Notes: generated by a model from the sequence alone, not told the origin. Counted from the first letter of the stretch, positions 7,703 to 15,377 are shown. The stretch is DNA of 40,176 bases from a virus (IMGVR_UViG_3300017779_004077:1-40176); one strand, 5' to 3'. Made by a program: numbers and translations.

Positions 7703-7824
7703 TGTTTAACTTTATATCCGATAAAATAGATATGTTGAAAAAATTTATTTTCCTATATCAATATAAAAGACACATAAAAAAGAGAATAGAAAAAAATAAC
7801 TTTGGTAGAAATGAGGAGTGGTAA
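7702..7824 (+). CDS. small basic protein, 40 aa
   Basis: The ATG overlaps the preceding stop. The 40 residues are highly basic (KKFIFLYQYKRHIKKRIEK) and could bind nucleic acid or membrane. The stop overlaps the dUTPase start, and the ribosome site for dUTPase (GAGGAG) lies in its last codons. Function unknown. Confidence 0.5.
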   Translation: MFNFISDKIDMLKKFIFLYQYKRHIKKRIEKNNFGRNEEW

Positions 7825-8286
7825 ATGATACTAAAAATAAAGACACTAAATAATCACGGACATTATAATAAAGAGGTTGAGAAACCTGAGGGTGATTCGG
7901 GTATAGATTTGTTCTTTCCTAATAATGTTAGAGTTCCAAGAAAACAATCTCTATTGGTTGATTTTGAAATACAATGTGAAATGGTAGTAAAGTTACCAAT
8001 TGTTCCTGAAATGGTTCACAATACATCATTTCAGTTAGTTCCACGAAGTAGTATTTTTAGGACACCACTTAGACAATCCAATAGTATCGGTATTATAGAT
8101 GCTGGATATCGTGGACACATCATGGTTCCTGTTGATAATATTTCTGATGAGGATTATATCATAAAGTCGGGTGAAAGATTATTTCAAATTATTCACCCAT
8201 CATTAGAACCGATTAAGGTTGAGTTGGTAGATGATGTATCCAATTCAGAAAGAGGTAGTGGTGGATTTGGAAGTACAGGTAAATAA
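7825..8286 (+). CDS. dut: dUTP diphosphatase (dUTPase)
   Basis: All five motifs of trimeric dUTPases are present: GDSGIDL (residues 23-29), PRSSI (73-77), GIIDAGYRG (89-97), GERLFQ (116-121) and RGSGGFGSTG (143-152). The enzyme splits dUTP to dUMP and pyrophosphate, keeps uracil out of new phage DNA and supplies dUMP for dTTP. The 153-residue length is normal. It lies in a run of nucleotide and DNA genes. A GAGGAG ribosome site precedes the start. Confidence 0.95.
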   Translation: MILKIKTLNNHGHYNKEVEKPEGDSGIDLFFPNNVRVPRKQSLLVDFEIQCEMVVKLPIVPEMVHNTSFQLVPRSSIFRTPLRQSNSIGIIDAGYRGHIMVPVDNISDEDYIIKSGERLFQIIHPSLEPIKVELVDDVSNSERGSGGFGSTGK

Positions 8287-8765
8287 TGGGAAGGCCTCTA
8301 AGTGGTTGGACTAAACGACATAAGAAAACATTTGGAACGAGAAAGAAAAAATGGGATGGTAATTTCAGACAACCACCTAAACCAAAATACTATTGGACTA
8401 TAAAGAAAGGTAGATGTCGTTGGTGCGGTGAGGATATATTTAAAGGTAAGAATGATTACATCGGAGAAGAATTAAATAAACGAAAGTCGTGGCACGGAGA
8501 TTGTGCTACAGAGTATATGATTGTATATCATTCACGAGAGGCAAGACGGCATGTATGGTTACGAGATAGAGGAAAGTGTAATGGTTGTGGTAAACAATGT
8601 ACAAGACGAGGTTGGGATTTAGACCATGTTAGACCATTGTTGGAACAAAAAGGATTAAAGGAAGATGAGTTAGATTGGACATATTATGGTTTGGATAATA
8701 TGCAAACGTTATGTCGTCCTTGTCATAGAGAGAAAACAAATATAGATATAAAGAAAAGGAAATAA
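8286..8765 (+). CDS. HNH endonuclease
   Basis: This 159-residue protein has a basic N-terminus, one CxxC pair (C44/C47) and a classical HNH-zinc fold: C98NGC101, D113-H114, N138 and CRPCH (143-147). Free-standing HNH nucleases are common in T4-like phages as homing endonucleases or packaging-associated nickases; the role here is not clear. The start overlaps the dut stop. Confidence 0.85.
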   Translation: MGRPLSGWTKRHKKTFGTRKKKWDGNFRQPPKPKYYWTIKKGRCRWCGEDIFKGKNDYIGEELNKRKSWHGDCATEYMIVYHSREARRHVWLRDRGKCNGCGKQCTRRGWDLDHVRPLLEQKGLKEDELDWTYYGLDNMQTLCRPCHREKTNIDIKKRK

Positions 8766-8766
8766 A

Positions 8767-9000
8767 ATGGAACCAGTAAATTTAACATGGTTTTACTTTC
8801 ATTGTGTTTTAGCACTTATAATAATAGTCAAAGACCACAATGGAACATTAGAAGAATCATTAGATAATTTTGAAAAGAAGGTAGGGTTATATACATATGT
8901 GGATACATCAGAAGAAGAAGTTGATGTACCATATTATATACCACCAAGAAGTGAAGTAGATTCAACTTGGATATTACCAGATTCACTAAGGAGAAATTAA
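8767..9000 (+). CDS. small membrane-anchored protein, 77 aa
   Basis: A short hydrophobic stretch near the N-terminus (LTWFYFHCVLALIIIV, residues 5-20) is followed by an acidic, Pro-rich tail. Likely a membrane-tethered peptide. Function unknown. It sits between HNH and PC4-like genes in the same operon. Confidence 0.5.
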   Translation: MEPVNLTWFYFHCVLALIIIVKDHNGTLEESLDNFEKKVGLYTYVDTSEEEVDVPYYIPPRSEVDSTWILPDSLRRN

Positions 9001-9221
9001 TGAAAGAGATACAAAAGAATAGTCGAGAGATCATTCGTATATCAGAATCAGAATATCAAGGTAATAAATTTATCGATTGTCGTATATTCTATGATGACAA
9101 CGGAGAATGGCGACCAACCAAGAAAGGTATATCATTTAGTCATAAGATAGCTAAAGAAGTAGTAGAAGGAATCTTACAGACTATGGAAGAATCTGATTGG
9201 AATGAGTTTAAAACTAATTAA
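9000..9221 (+). CDS. PC4/YdbC-like single-stranded nucleic-acid-binding protein
   Basis: The 73-residue protein resembles the PC4 (transcriptional coactivator p15) fold. It has a run of strands (REIIRISESEYQGNKFIDCR), then DDNGEWRPTKKGISFSHKIA and a C-terminal helix. Bacterial and phage members bind single-stranded DNA or RNA as dimers and are proposed to act in transcription or replication. ATG 9000 is chosen because of GGAG at 8990-8993. Confidence 0.75.
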   Translation: MKEIQKNSREIIRISESEYQGNKFIDCRIFYDDNGEWRPTKKGISFSHKIAKEVVEGILQTMEESDWNEFKTN

Positions 9222-9236
9222 CATATATTTATTATT

Positions 9237-9623
9237 ATGGACGCAAGAGAACAATTAGAACAGATGAGTAGTAGTGATATTCAATCATATAATATGAATG
9301 AGTATGACGATGTAAAACTTACAGAAAAGGCCGCTGAACACTTACTGAGCATAGACCATCCCGTAATAGAGATGAGTGCCAAAGGTGGTGGATGTAGTGG
9401 TATGACTTATGAGATGAAACCACTACCAAGTAGTTTTATAAAAAGTAAAACTGATAAGGTATTTGAAAGTTATGGAGTAAAGGTTATAGTACCATTTTCA
9501 AGTTATGTTTATATGACAGGATTAGTAATTGATTATAAGGATGATTTATTAAATGGTGGTTTTAAGTTTGACAATCCACAGGCAGAACGCTCGTGTGGAT
9601 GTGGAACATCTTTTTCCGTATAA
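9237..9623 (+). CDS. A-type iron-sulfur carrier (IscA/ErpA/HesB-like)
   Basis: This 128-residue protein has the conserved core of A-type carriers: LTEKAAEHL, GGGCSGMTYEM with C53, and the C-terminal CGC pair (C120, C122). An N-terminal extension of ~26 residues is extra. Such proteins accept and deliver Fe-S clusters; marine phages carry them, presumably to mature Fe-S enzymes during infection. No ribosome site precedes the ATG; instead an AT-rich string (ATATTTATTATT) abuts it, so it may have its own promoter. Confidence 0.88.
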   Translation: MDAREQLEQMSSSDIQSYNMNEYDDVKLTEKAAEHLLSIDHPVIEMSAKGGGCSGMTYEMKPLPSSFIKSKTDKVFESYGVKVIVPFSSYVYMTGLVIDYKDDLLNGGFKFDNPQAERSCGCGTSFSV

Positions 9624-9632
9624 GGAGTAACA

Positions 9633-10208
9633 ATGTCACAAAAAGGTAAACAAGGAATCAATCCTTGGCTGGGAAAGACGATACCCAAAGATAGGATAGT
9701 TCGTGCTATAGAAGAAAGTGAAAGCATGGCCAAGGCGGCTCAATCACTCCACACATCCTACAACACATTTAAAAAGTATGCAAAAAAATATGATGTATGG
9801 AAACCATTACCAAGTAATGCTGGAATAAGTAGGGCCCGTAAGGTTACTTGGAGTGGAAATAAACCTTTGGATGTAGAGATAAGTTTTCAGAAAGAATTGA
9901 TTAAGGAATTTATACTTCCACAAAGATGTAGTTGTTGTGGTGAATCAAGACAAAGAAAAACAGATTTACTCACACCATTAATTGTACATTTTATTAATGG
10001 AGATACACACGATAGAAATCCATCCAATTTAAGATTTTTTTGTTATAATTGTTATTTCTTAGAGAATCCTAACAAACACAGAACCATCAATAAAGATATC
10101 GGTAGAACATTTGAAGAACAACAAGAGATATCAGAAGATGGTATAACTGGTGATGATTTGGCTAAAGAGTTAGGTGAATCGTTAGCAGATTTATTTGGTA
10201 AAAACTGA
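9633..10208 (+). CDS. HNH-like endonuclease with N-terminal helix-turn-helix
   Basis: Residues ~20-50 look like a helix-turn-helix (MAKAAQSLHTSYNTFKKYAK). The central part has CSCC knuckles, H-F-INGDTHDRNPSNLRFFC and CYNC, matching a zinc-stabilised HNH core with N in DRNPSNLR. The last 40 residues are acidic. It could be a homing-type nuclease or a DNA-binding regulator. It has an AAGGAG ribosome site and overlaps the next start. Confidence 0.7.
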   Translation: MSQKGKQGINPWLGKTIPKDRIVRAIEESESMAKAAQSLHTSYNTFKKYAKKYDVWKPLPSNAGISRARKVTWSGNKPLDVEISFQKELIKEFILPQRCSCCGESRQRKTDLLTPLIVHFINGDTHDRNPSNLRFFCYNCYFLENPNKHRTINKDIGRTFEEQQEISEDGITGDDLAKELGESLADLFGKN

Positions 10209-10552
10209 TGAGTAAGTTATGGGCGGCACTTATAATATCTTTCTTCGGACATATCCTTGCGTGGTTTCATATGCAAGGTCAATTTAAATATGAATGGGCA
10301 AAAAGTATATGGTGGGTTATATTAGGTGGAGTACCAATTAGTATTGCATTCTATTATGGTACAAGGTGGTATTATGAATACTTTCAAAATTATTGGTATG
10401 TTAGACCGATTGGATTTGGTATGGCAACTTTAGTATTCACTATAATGACTTGGTTAATGTTACATGAAGTTCCCGATACGAGAACCATAATAACTATGTT
10501 TCTTTCCGTTATTATTATTGTAATTCAATTATCACACCTTTTTGTTAAATAA
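10208..10552 (+). CDS. multi-span membrane protein, 114 aa
   Basis: Four hydrophobic segments can be seen (about residues 4-20, 33-50, 68-86 and 92-112). Similar small four-helix membrane proteins of unknown role occur in other marine phage genomes, but I cannot name the family. Coupled to the HNH gene by an ATGA overlap. Confidence 0.6.
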   Translation: MSKLWAALIISFFGHILAWFHMQGQFKYEWAKSIWWVILGGVPISIAFYYGTRWYYEYFQNYWYVRPIGFGMATLVFTIMTWLMLHEVPDTRTIITMFLSVIIIVIQLSHLFVK

Positions 10553-10569
10553 TAAGATATATATTTAAT

Positions 10570-10821
10570 ATGAAGAATTCAAAAGAATATGGTATAATGA
10601 AAAGAACTGCCGATGGGGAATTGGTAGTCAGAGATCATTTTCCTGAAGATGTTAAGGTAGCAGTTACTGCATTCTTAGCGGCAGGTAAGATGATGGTAGA
10701 TGAAGGACTTGATTATTTACCAAGTGATTATTTGGTTAATTTATTAGAAACTCTATCTAAGTATCCAGAGTACAACAATTTAACTATGGACTTGTATAGG
10801 GCATACGACAAGGAGATTTAA
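10570..10821 (+). CDS. hypothetical protein, 83 aa
   Basis: A small acidic helical protein (VAVTAFLAAGKMMVDEG in the middle). The ATG lacks a ribosome site and is preceded by AAGATATATATTTAATATG, like the 9237 gene, so a nearby promoter and leaderless start are possible. The next gene begins immediately after the stop. Confidence 0.6.
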   Translation: MKNSKEYGIMKRTADGELVVRDHFPEDVKVAVTAFLAAGKMMVDEGLDYLPSDYLVNLLETLSKYPEYNNLTMDLYRAYDKEI

Positions 10822-11118
10822 ATGGCCGTAAAAGAAGTTAAAACATTAGTATTGAAACGAGTTCCACCTGGTGACCAATGGGCAGATATCGAAGATTCTA
10901 CAGCAGGAGTATTCCCAAGTTTAACAGATGGATTAGAACATTCGTTTCAGAAATCAGGTGGTAAGAACACAGAGTTCCATTTGAGTGCGTTTAAAGGTGA
11001 GATATATGCTGTTCATAAAGAAGAAGAACCAGATGCACCACCACCACCAAAACCAAGATATTCCATGTATGGCGAAGAAGCCGATGTACAACCAAGTATG
11101 TGGAAGAAAGGAGAATAA
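10822..11118 (+). CDS. hypothetical protein, 98 aa
   Basis: GGAG in the preceding codons serves as ribosome site. The protein has an apparently globular N-terminus and a Pro-rich acidic stretch (EEEPDAPPPPKPRY, residues ~71-84). No recognised domain. It sits between two genes with no spacing. Confidence 0.6.
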   Translation: MAVKEVKTLVLKRVPPGDQWADIEDSTAGVFPSLTDGLEHSFQKSGGKNTEFHLSAFKGEIYAVHKEEEPDAPPPPKPRYSMYGEEADVQPSMWKKGE

Positions 11119-11670
11119 ATGAATAAAAATATAGGATTTATATTATCAGTTATATTTGGTGTTGTATGTTTCAGTGCTGGAACATATTACAGTTGGATTA
11201 AAATAGAAGATAGGTATGTAGAATATACTAAGAAGTGGGATAAGATAAACTCGGATGTTGAACAATTTGTAGAAGTTTCAAACCCAAAGACGATTCAATT
11301 TTATGTCGCAGAACTAAGAAAGATTCTTGATGACATGACAAGGTTGAGTAAGATAATTGAGAAGGGACAAGAGATTGATGAAGCTATCGATAAAATACTT
11401 GAAGGTATAGTACAACTTGAAAGTCAATGGGATATTACACTTAGTAATGATATTAAGATGAAAGAAACTATTGAGGTTGTAAATGACCACATTAAGGATG
11501 TTGATATTCGTGCTAAATCTCAGATACAAAATGTTATTGATAATGAAATCAAAGATATCGATACAAGAATAGATAAACAATTCGAACAGATTAGTAAAGA
11601 CTTAAAGGAAATAAAAGATATTATTAATCAAATTGAAAATTCTAAAGTTGGTAAAAAAATATTTAAATGA
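11119..11670 (+). CDS. membrane-anchored coiled-coil protein, 183 aa
   Basis: One N-terminal membrane segment (residues 6-22, FILSVIFGVVCFSAGTY) is followed by ~150 residues of heptad-like helix rich in Ile, Lys, Asp and Glu. It is probably an inner-membrane protein with a long coiled coil. Coiled-coil membrane proteins in phages sometimes act as spanins or superinfection proteins, but there is no specific evidence here. Ribosome site AAAGGAG. Confidence 0.6.
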   Translation: MNKNIGFILSVIFGVVCFSAGTYYSWIKIEDRYVEYTKKWDKINSDVEQFVEVSNPKTIQFYVAELRKILDDMTRLSKIIEKGQEIDEAIDKILEGIVQLESQWDITLSNDIKMKETIEVVNDHIKDVDIRAKSQIQNVIDNEIKDIDTRIDKQFEQISKDLKEIKDIINQIENSKVGKKIFK

Positions 11671-11903
11671 AAGATGATGTAATATATAATAAACACGATA
11701 ATCAGGTTATGGTAAAAACTGATGGTGATTTAATTTATATCATATGTCATAGAGAAGAACAACAAGATAATGTGGTCAAGAGAATGACTACTGATAATTG
11801 TCTTTTAGAATCTTACGAAGAATGGGATGAGGATGATGATAAGAAATGGATACTAACATTCAGAGTATTAGACAACTATGAAGTTACACCAAATTTAAAT
11901 TAG
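11667..11903 (+). CDS. hypothetical acidic protein, 78 aa
   Basis: ATGA overlap with the coiled-coil gene. The small protein is predicted to be beta-rich (VMVKTDGDLIYIICH) with an acidic patch EEWDEDDDKK. It lies directly upstream of the selenoprotein gene, 9 bases apart. Function unknown. Confidence 0.6.
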   Translation: MKDDVIYNKHDNQVMVKTDGDLIYIICHREEQQDNVVKRMTTDNCLLESYEEWDEDDDKKWILTFRVLDNYEVTPNLN

Positions 11904-11912
11904 GAGATTAGA

Positions 11913-12176
11913 ATGAAAATAACAATTGAATATTGTATGCAATGAAACTACGAACCAAGAGCTCTCAGTTTGAGAGATGATTTAATGGATGAGTTTCTTA
12001 CTGATTTTGATTCGTTTGAAATAAACTTAGTCGAATCAAGTGATGGTGTATTTGAAGTAATGGTTAATGATCATCTACAAGTATTTTCAAAGAAACAATT
12101 AAATAGATTTCCTAATAGTTCATATGAGATTATAAAGACTATTAAAGATGCTATAGATGAGAGGAGATTAGGTTAG
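11913..12176 (+). CDS. SelW/Rdx-family selenoprotein with in-frame UGA (Sec)
   Basis: Read through the TGA at 11943-11945, the 87-residue frame is a SelT/W/H (Rdx) thioredoxin-like protein. It begins MKITIEYCMQ-U-NYEPRA, with the redox motif C8-x-x-U11 exactly where SelW has CxxU. The later motifs SSDGVFEV, F-KK--RFP and the helix ending IDERRLG also fit. The start has an AGGAG ribosome site 6 bases upstream, whereas the frame after the TGA has no start signal. A hairpin placed like a bacterial SECIS follows the TGA. Proteins of this family are small thiol/selenol oxidoreductases of unknown substrate. No tRNA-Sec or SelB is visible, so decoding would need host factors. Confidence 0.85.
11962..11976 (+). 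promoter_or_regulatory. bacterial SECIS-like hairpin
   Basis: CTCTCA (11962-11967), loop GTT, TGAGAG (11971-11976) make a perfect 6-bp hairpin. The apical GU begins 22 bases after the UGA. Known bacterial SECIS elements are short stem-loops inside the coding region, roughly 15-40 bases downstream of UGA, with a G-U in the apical loop bound by SelB. Position and loop both fit. It lies inside the coding sequence of the SelW-like protein. Confidence 0.75.
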
Positions 12177-12254
12177 TCGGTTTCCCCTATATACTAACTG
12201 TCTCCCAAAGGGTAATTATACCATATATAAGTAGATAAAAGCACAAAAAAAGAC

Positions 12255-12283
12255 TTGACTTTTATTATTTTTTTTCGTAAGAT
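12255..12283 (+). promoter_or_regulatory. sigma70-like phage promoter
   Basis: TTGACT (12255-12260), 17-base T-rich spacer, TAAGAT (12278-12283) in the repeated context CGTAAGATCAA. It is preceded by AAAAAAAGAC as in its sister promoters. It drives the exported protein at 12308. Confidence 0.85.
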
Positions 12284-12307
12284 CAAGTGAATAAAAAATA
12301 GGTTATT

Positions 12308-12706
12308 ATGAAAAACAAAAAATGGATACTTCCATTATTATTTGTATCGAGTTTACTCGGACAGATAGATATTAAACCAATGAAAGGTTATGGTGTTAAA
12401 GGTGGTGTTGGTGGTTATAGTGTTAGGGTAAGTCCTACGAGACAAACTCTAATTAAATTAGAAGGTACGATACCCGAAAAGAAAGGTTATCATAGAGTTA
12501 CTTGGAAAACCAAAAAAACTTTTTATTGGAGTAATGGAATAGCAACAGATGTGTATCCTGCTGTTAATCCAGCAAGTTACTCTAAAAATGGTAAAGTCTA
12601 TACTATGGTAGGATTGATGCCGGAAATGATTGGTAAGACAATCAAGATTGTTGCTACATACGGAAAGGATTCCGACACAATCACATTAAAAATTAAAGAA
12701 CGATAA
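12308..12706 (+). CDS. exported protein sharing a module with the 23905 lipoprotein, 132 aa
   Basis: A signal peptide (MKNKKWILPLLFVSSLLGQ, cleavage near 19) is followed by a small beta-rich domain. The C-terminal part contains AVNPASYSKNGKVYTMVGL and MIGKTIKIVATY. This matches TINPASYSNSDGEVNTM and MIGDTMTIWYSW in the lipoprotein encoded at 23905, so the two are paralogous modules. Function unknown; an Ig-like or other secreted beta fold is possible. Strong promoter, ribosome site weak. Confidence 0.7.
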   Translation: MKNKKWILPLLFVSSLLGQIDIKPMKGYGVKGGVGGYSVRVSPTRQTLIKLEGTIPEKKGYHRVTWKTKKTFYWSNGIATDVYPAVNPASYSKNGKVYTMVGLMPEMIGKTIKIVATYGKDSDTITLKIKER

Positions 12707-13423
12707 ATGTCAAGACGAGAGAAAAAAAATAAAACAAATATCGTAGGTAAGAAAAAAGTTCCCTATGATGTGATTATTCTCAAGGGTGGAGTAGAACATA
12801 AATATTGTAGGGTATGTACAAAACTTCTATTACTTACTGATTTCCACAAACATAAACAAGTTAAGAATTCTTGGAAAAGTGGTCATCAATTTGAATGTAA
12901 GAGTTGTAAGAATACAAAAATAAATCCGTTATTAAATCCATTAAGAACATCAGACCAGATGAGAGAATCTTCCGAAGGTTCAAGGTTAAGAGGAATTGTT
13001 ATTCCAAAGGGTAAGATGGATAGTAATGTTATTTTTGAAAAGTTTGAAAATAAATGTTTTAATTGTGATAAACATTTAAACATAAAGAAAAAAGGAACAT
13101 ACGAAATAGACCACACATTACCACATTCATTATGGTGGGGATATTCAACAGAAGATGCTACCTTGTTGTGTTATCATTGTAATCAAGAAAAAACAAATAA
13201 GTGGCCAAGTGAATACTATACAGAAGAACAACTGAAAAGATTAAGTGAATTAACAGGTTGGGATTTTGATTTACTAAGTGGGAAACCAACAATGTGTAAA
13301 GAGAATGTCGATAGATTTCTTAACAACCGAGATGACTTTGAAACGACTTGGGTAAAGAGAAGTAGTGGTAAAAAGTTTTTAATAAAAGAAACAAAGAAAC
13401 TTAAAAGTTTCGGATTTATTTAA
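12707..13423 (+). CDS. HNH endonuclease with CxxC zinc sites
   Basis: A 238-residue basic protein. An N-terminal zinc region (CRVC and CKSC, residues ~36-66) precedes the HNH core, which has CFNC, EIDHTLPHSLWW and CYHCNQEKTNKWP. E-I-D-H supplies the catalytic His, and the CxxC pairs bind structural zinc. Likely a free-standing phage HNH nuclease. Its ATG follows the previous stop directly. The 171 bases after it hold a promoter element and long leader, not a gene. Confidence 0.8.
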   Translation: MSRREKKNKTNIVGKKKVPYDVIILKGGVEHKYCRVCTKLLLLTDFHKHKQVKNSWKSGHQFECKSCKNTKINPLLNPLRTSDQMRESSEGSRLRGIVIPKGKMDSNVIFEKFENKCFNCDKHLNIKKKGTYEIDHTLPHSLWWGYSTEDATLLCYHCNQEKTNKWPSEYYTEEQLKRLSELTGWDFDLLSGKPTMCKENVDRFLNNRDDFETTWVKRSSGKKFLIKETKKLKSFGFI

Positions 13424-13468
13424 TAGCAAAATAAGTGTGTTGTTTTTAAAAAATAGATATACTTATAT
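13424..13468 (+). promoter_or_regulatory. conserved 22-bp element and weak promoter upstream of the GHKL gene
   Basis: The element TAGCAAAATAAG + TGTGTTGTTT (13424-13445) is followed at 8 bases by TAGATAT. A TTGTTT (13440-13445) to TTATAT (13463-13468) pair with 17-base spacing can act as promoter. Near-identical elements occur at 15257 and 38705, each upstream of one gene with a long leader. The remaining ~125 bases to the next ATG carry no convincing gene. Confidence 0.6.
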
Positions 13469-13594
13469 ACAACATTGATTAACTAATGGAAATCGTTCAG
13501 AGTGAATGGTTTTGAAAAATGAATTTCATCCTAATAGAAAATCAATACTTAACGAATTAGATTAATAAAATTTGATTCAAAAAGGAGAAGTCAT

Positions 13595-15253
13595 ATGGCT
13601 GAACAAGCACAGCATCGCTTTGATCTAAGTGGTGATATATTAAAACAAATAGAAAAAGATAAAGAATATATTTATGATTCTACACCTAGCGTAGCAATCA
13701 TTAATGTATTGGGTTGTCTTGGTTATACTTTAGAAGAATCTTCAAGTGATATAGTTGATAATTCAGAAGATGCCGAATCAGATAATGTATGGGTAAAAGT
13801 AGGAACGATTAATGGTTCTCAGTATATTGATATTGCAGACGATGGGTATGGGATGAACGCACAAACTCTATGTTCTTCTATGGTAATGGCTGGTACACCA
13901 GAGTTGGGTAAAAAAGATACTGGTAGTTTAGGTAAGTTCCATATGGGTTTAAATACATCAGTATTATCTCGTGGAGGATACGCAGAAATATATTCAAAGG
14001 AAGTCGGTGGTCGTCTATTGAAAACAATCTTTTCAAAAGATGAAATACTTAAAACTGGTAGTTTTGAAATGAGAGTTATAAGCCCAACACAAGATGAAAT
14101 AGATTATTTTAATGAATCAACTAAATCTTCTGAAAGTGGAACATTAGTAAGGATTATTGGAAAGGAAGTTTTGAACTCAGCCCCAAAGGTGGCTAAGGCT
14201 AAGTTAGTAAAGGCCTTTAGTAGAAAGTTCCGTAGATATTTAATGGCTGGTAAAAATATGTATGTTAATAATATTAAAGTACCACCACACGATCCGATGT
14301 ATTATTCTATCCCACTTGAATATCAAGGTAAAAAGCACCAATCAGAAATAATTGGAACGCTTGAATTTAATAACATAGAGTATACTGATAAGGATGGTAA
14401 TCTAAAAAAAGATGGTCGTATAGTTTACACTGCGTACTCCGTATACAATCCCGGTGATAAGTCATTTGCTAGAAGTGAAAAACTAAATGTTACCAATCAA
14501 GGTATTTATGTAATGAGAAACGATAGAGAGATTATGGCAGGAACATTTTTAGATTTACCAAAGGTAACAAAAAATCCTGGTTATAATTACTTTCGAGCCG
14601 AACTTGAATTTGGTGAAGAACTCGATGAATTATTTCAACTCAATATACAAAAAACCAATATCATTATAGATCAAGGAATAAAAGACAAGCTTGTTAAACA
14701 AGTTAAGTCAGATATTAAATTTGTTGATGGTTTAGCTGTAAAGGCAAAAGAATCTAAAATTCAAAAGAATCCTAAAGACATTGAAAAGCTTCATAAATCT
14801 TTACAAGACCATGTGAATAGAAAAGGTAAGTTATTACCAAGAAATAAAAGAAAGAAAACTACTACAACAACAAAAAGACCAATTCCTGATCCTAATAGAA
14901 TAATTAAAAAACGGAAACAAAAGACATATAAACATTTTGTTATCACAACTGATGATACAATGGGAAGTAGAGATGCCGCCCATATTGGTAGATTAATTGA
15001 CGATAGTAAGGATTTGATTGAACTAACATTCAATACTAACCACAAACAATGGCAACATCTATTATTACTCGATGAAGCATCTAAAAACTATTATTACCTT
15101 GAATTATATGCCTTGTACAAAGTAAGATTTGATTACTTGGTAGATGAGCATGGTGAAATAGATTATGATTTAATTGGTATGATGGACAATGTAATGGGAA
15201 TGACGACAGACACATTGTTAGATGGAACTAAAAAACCAAATCTAGCAGCTTAA
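13595..15253 (+). CDS. GHKL-family (HSP90/MORC-like) ATPase
   Basis: This 552-residue protein has an N-terminal GHKL ATP-binding fold: N-box DNSEDA (residues 55-60), G1 DDGYGM (82-87) and G2 GSLGKFHMGLN (110-120). Fold members include HSP90, MutL, type II topoisomerases and MORC proteins. The linker after about residue 410 is Lys/Thr/Arg-rich, and a C-terminal domain of ~120 residues is not recognised. It is not the T4 topoisomerase subunit by obvious motifs. It may be a DNA- or protein-remodelling ATPase. AAAGGAG ribosome site, with its own promoter region. Confidence 0.75.
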   Translation: MAEQAQHRFDLSGDILKQIEKDKEYIYDSTPSVAIINVLGCLGYTLEESSSDIVDNSEDAESDNVWVKVGTINGSQYIDIADDGYGMNAQTLCSSMVMAGTPELGKKDTGSLGKFHMGLNTSVLSRGGYAEIYSKEVGGRLLKTIFSKDEILKTGSFEMRVISPTQDEIDYFNESTKSSESGTLVRIIGKEVLNSAPKVAKAKLVKAFSRKFRRYLMAGKNMYVNNIKVPPHDPMYYSIPLEYQGKKHQSEIIGTLEFNNIEYTDKDGNLKKDGRIVYTAYSVYNPGDKSFARSEKLNVTNQGIYVMRNDREIMAGTFLDLPKVTKNPGYNYFRAELEFGEELDELFQLNIQKTNIIIDQGIKDKLVKQVKSDIKFVDGLAVKAKESKIQKNPKDIEKLHKSLQDHVNRKGKLLPRNKRKKTTTTTKRPIPDPNRIIKKRKQKTYKHFVITTDDTMGSRDAAHIGRLIDDSKDLIELTFNTNHKQWQHLLLLDEASKNYYYLELYALYKVRFDYLVDEHGEIDYDLIGMMDNVMGMTTDTLLDGTKKPNLAA

Positions 15254-15256
15254 ATT

Positions 15257-15301
15257 TAGCAAAATAAATGTGATGTTTTACTAAAGTAGATGATATATAT
15301 T
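15257..15301 (+). promoter_or_regulatory. conserved 22-bp element and promoter upstream of hsp20
   Basis: TAGCAAAATAAA + TGTGATGTTT (15257-15278) matches the element at 13424 at 20 of 22 positions and has TAGAT after the same 8-base gap. ATGTTT (15273-15278) and TATATT (15296-15301) with a 17-base spacer form a plausible promoter. Confidence 0.6.
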
Positions 15302-15346
15302 ACATATGAAAGTATTCGATGCTCAAATGAGGTCGATATCATAAAC

Positions 15347-15377
15347 GAATATCAAGGTTCAAACGAAGTTGATATTC
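15347..15377 (+). promoter_or_regulatory. leader hairpin in the hsp20 5' region
   Basis: GAATATCAA (15347-15355) and TTGATATTC (15369-15377) pair perfectly over 9 bp with a 13-base loop. The hairpin lies between the promoter and the AAAGGAG ribosome site (about 25 bases downstream). It could stabilise the mRNA or sense temperature; it does not itself cover the ribosome site. Confidence 0.5.

Noticed and set aside
13595-15253. GHKL gene as T4 topoisomerase large subunit
   Set aside because: The GHKL motifs alone are shared by many families, and the topoisomerase transducer and Toprim signatures are not visible.
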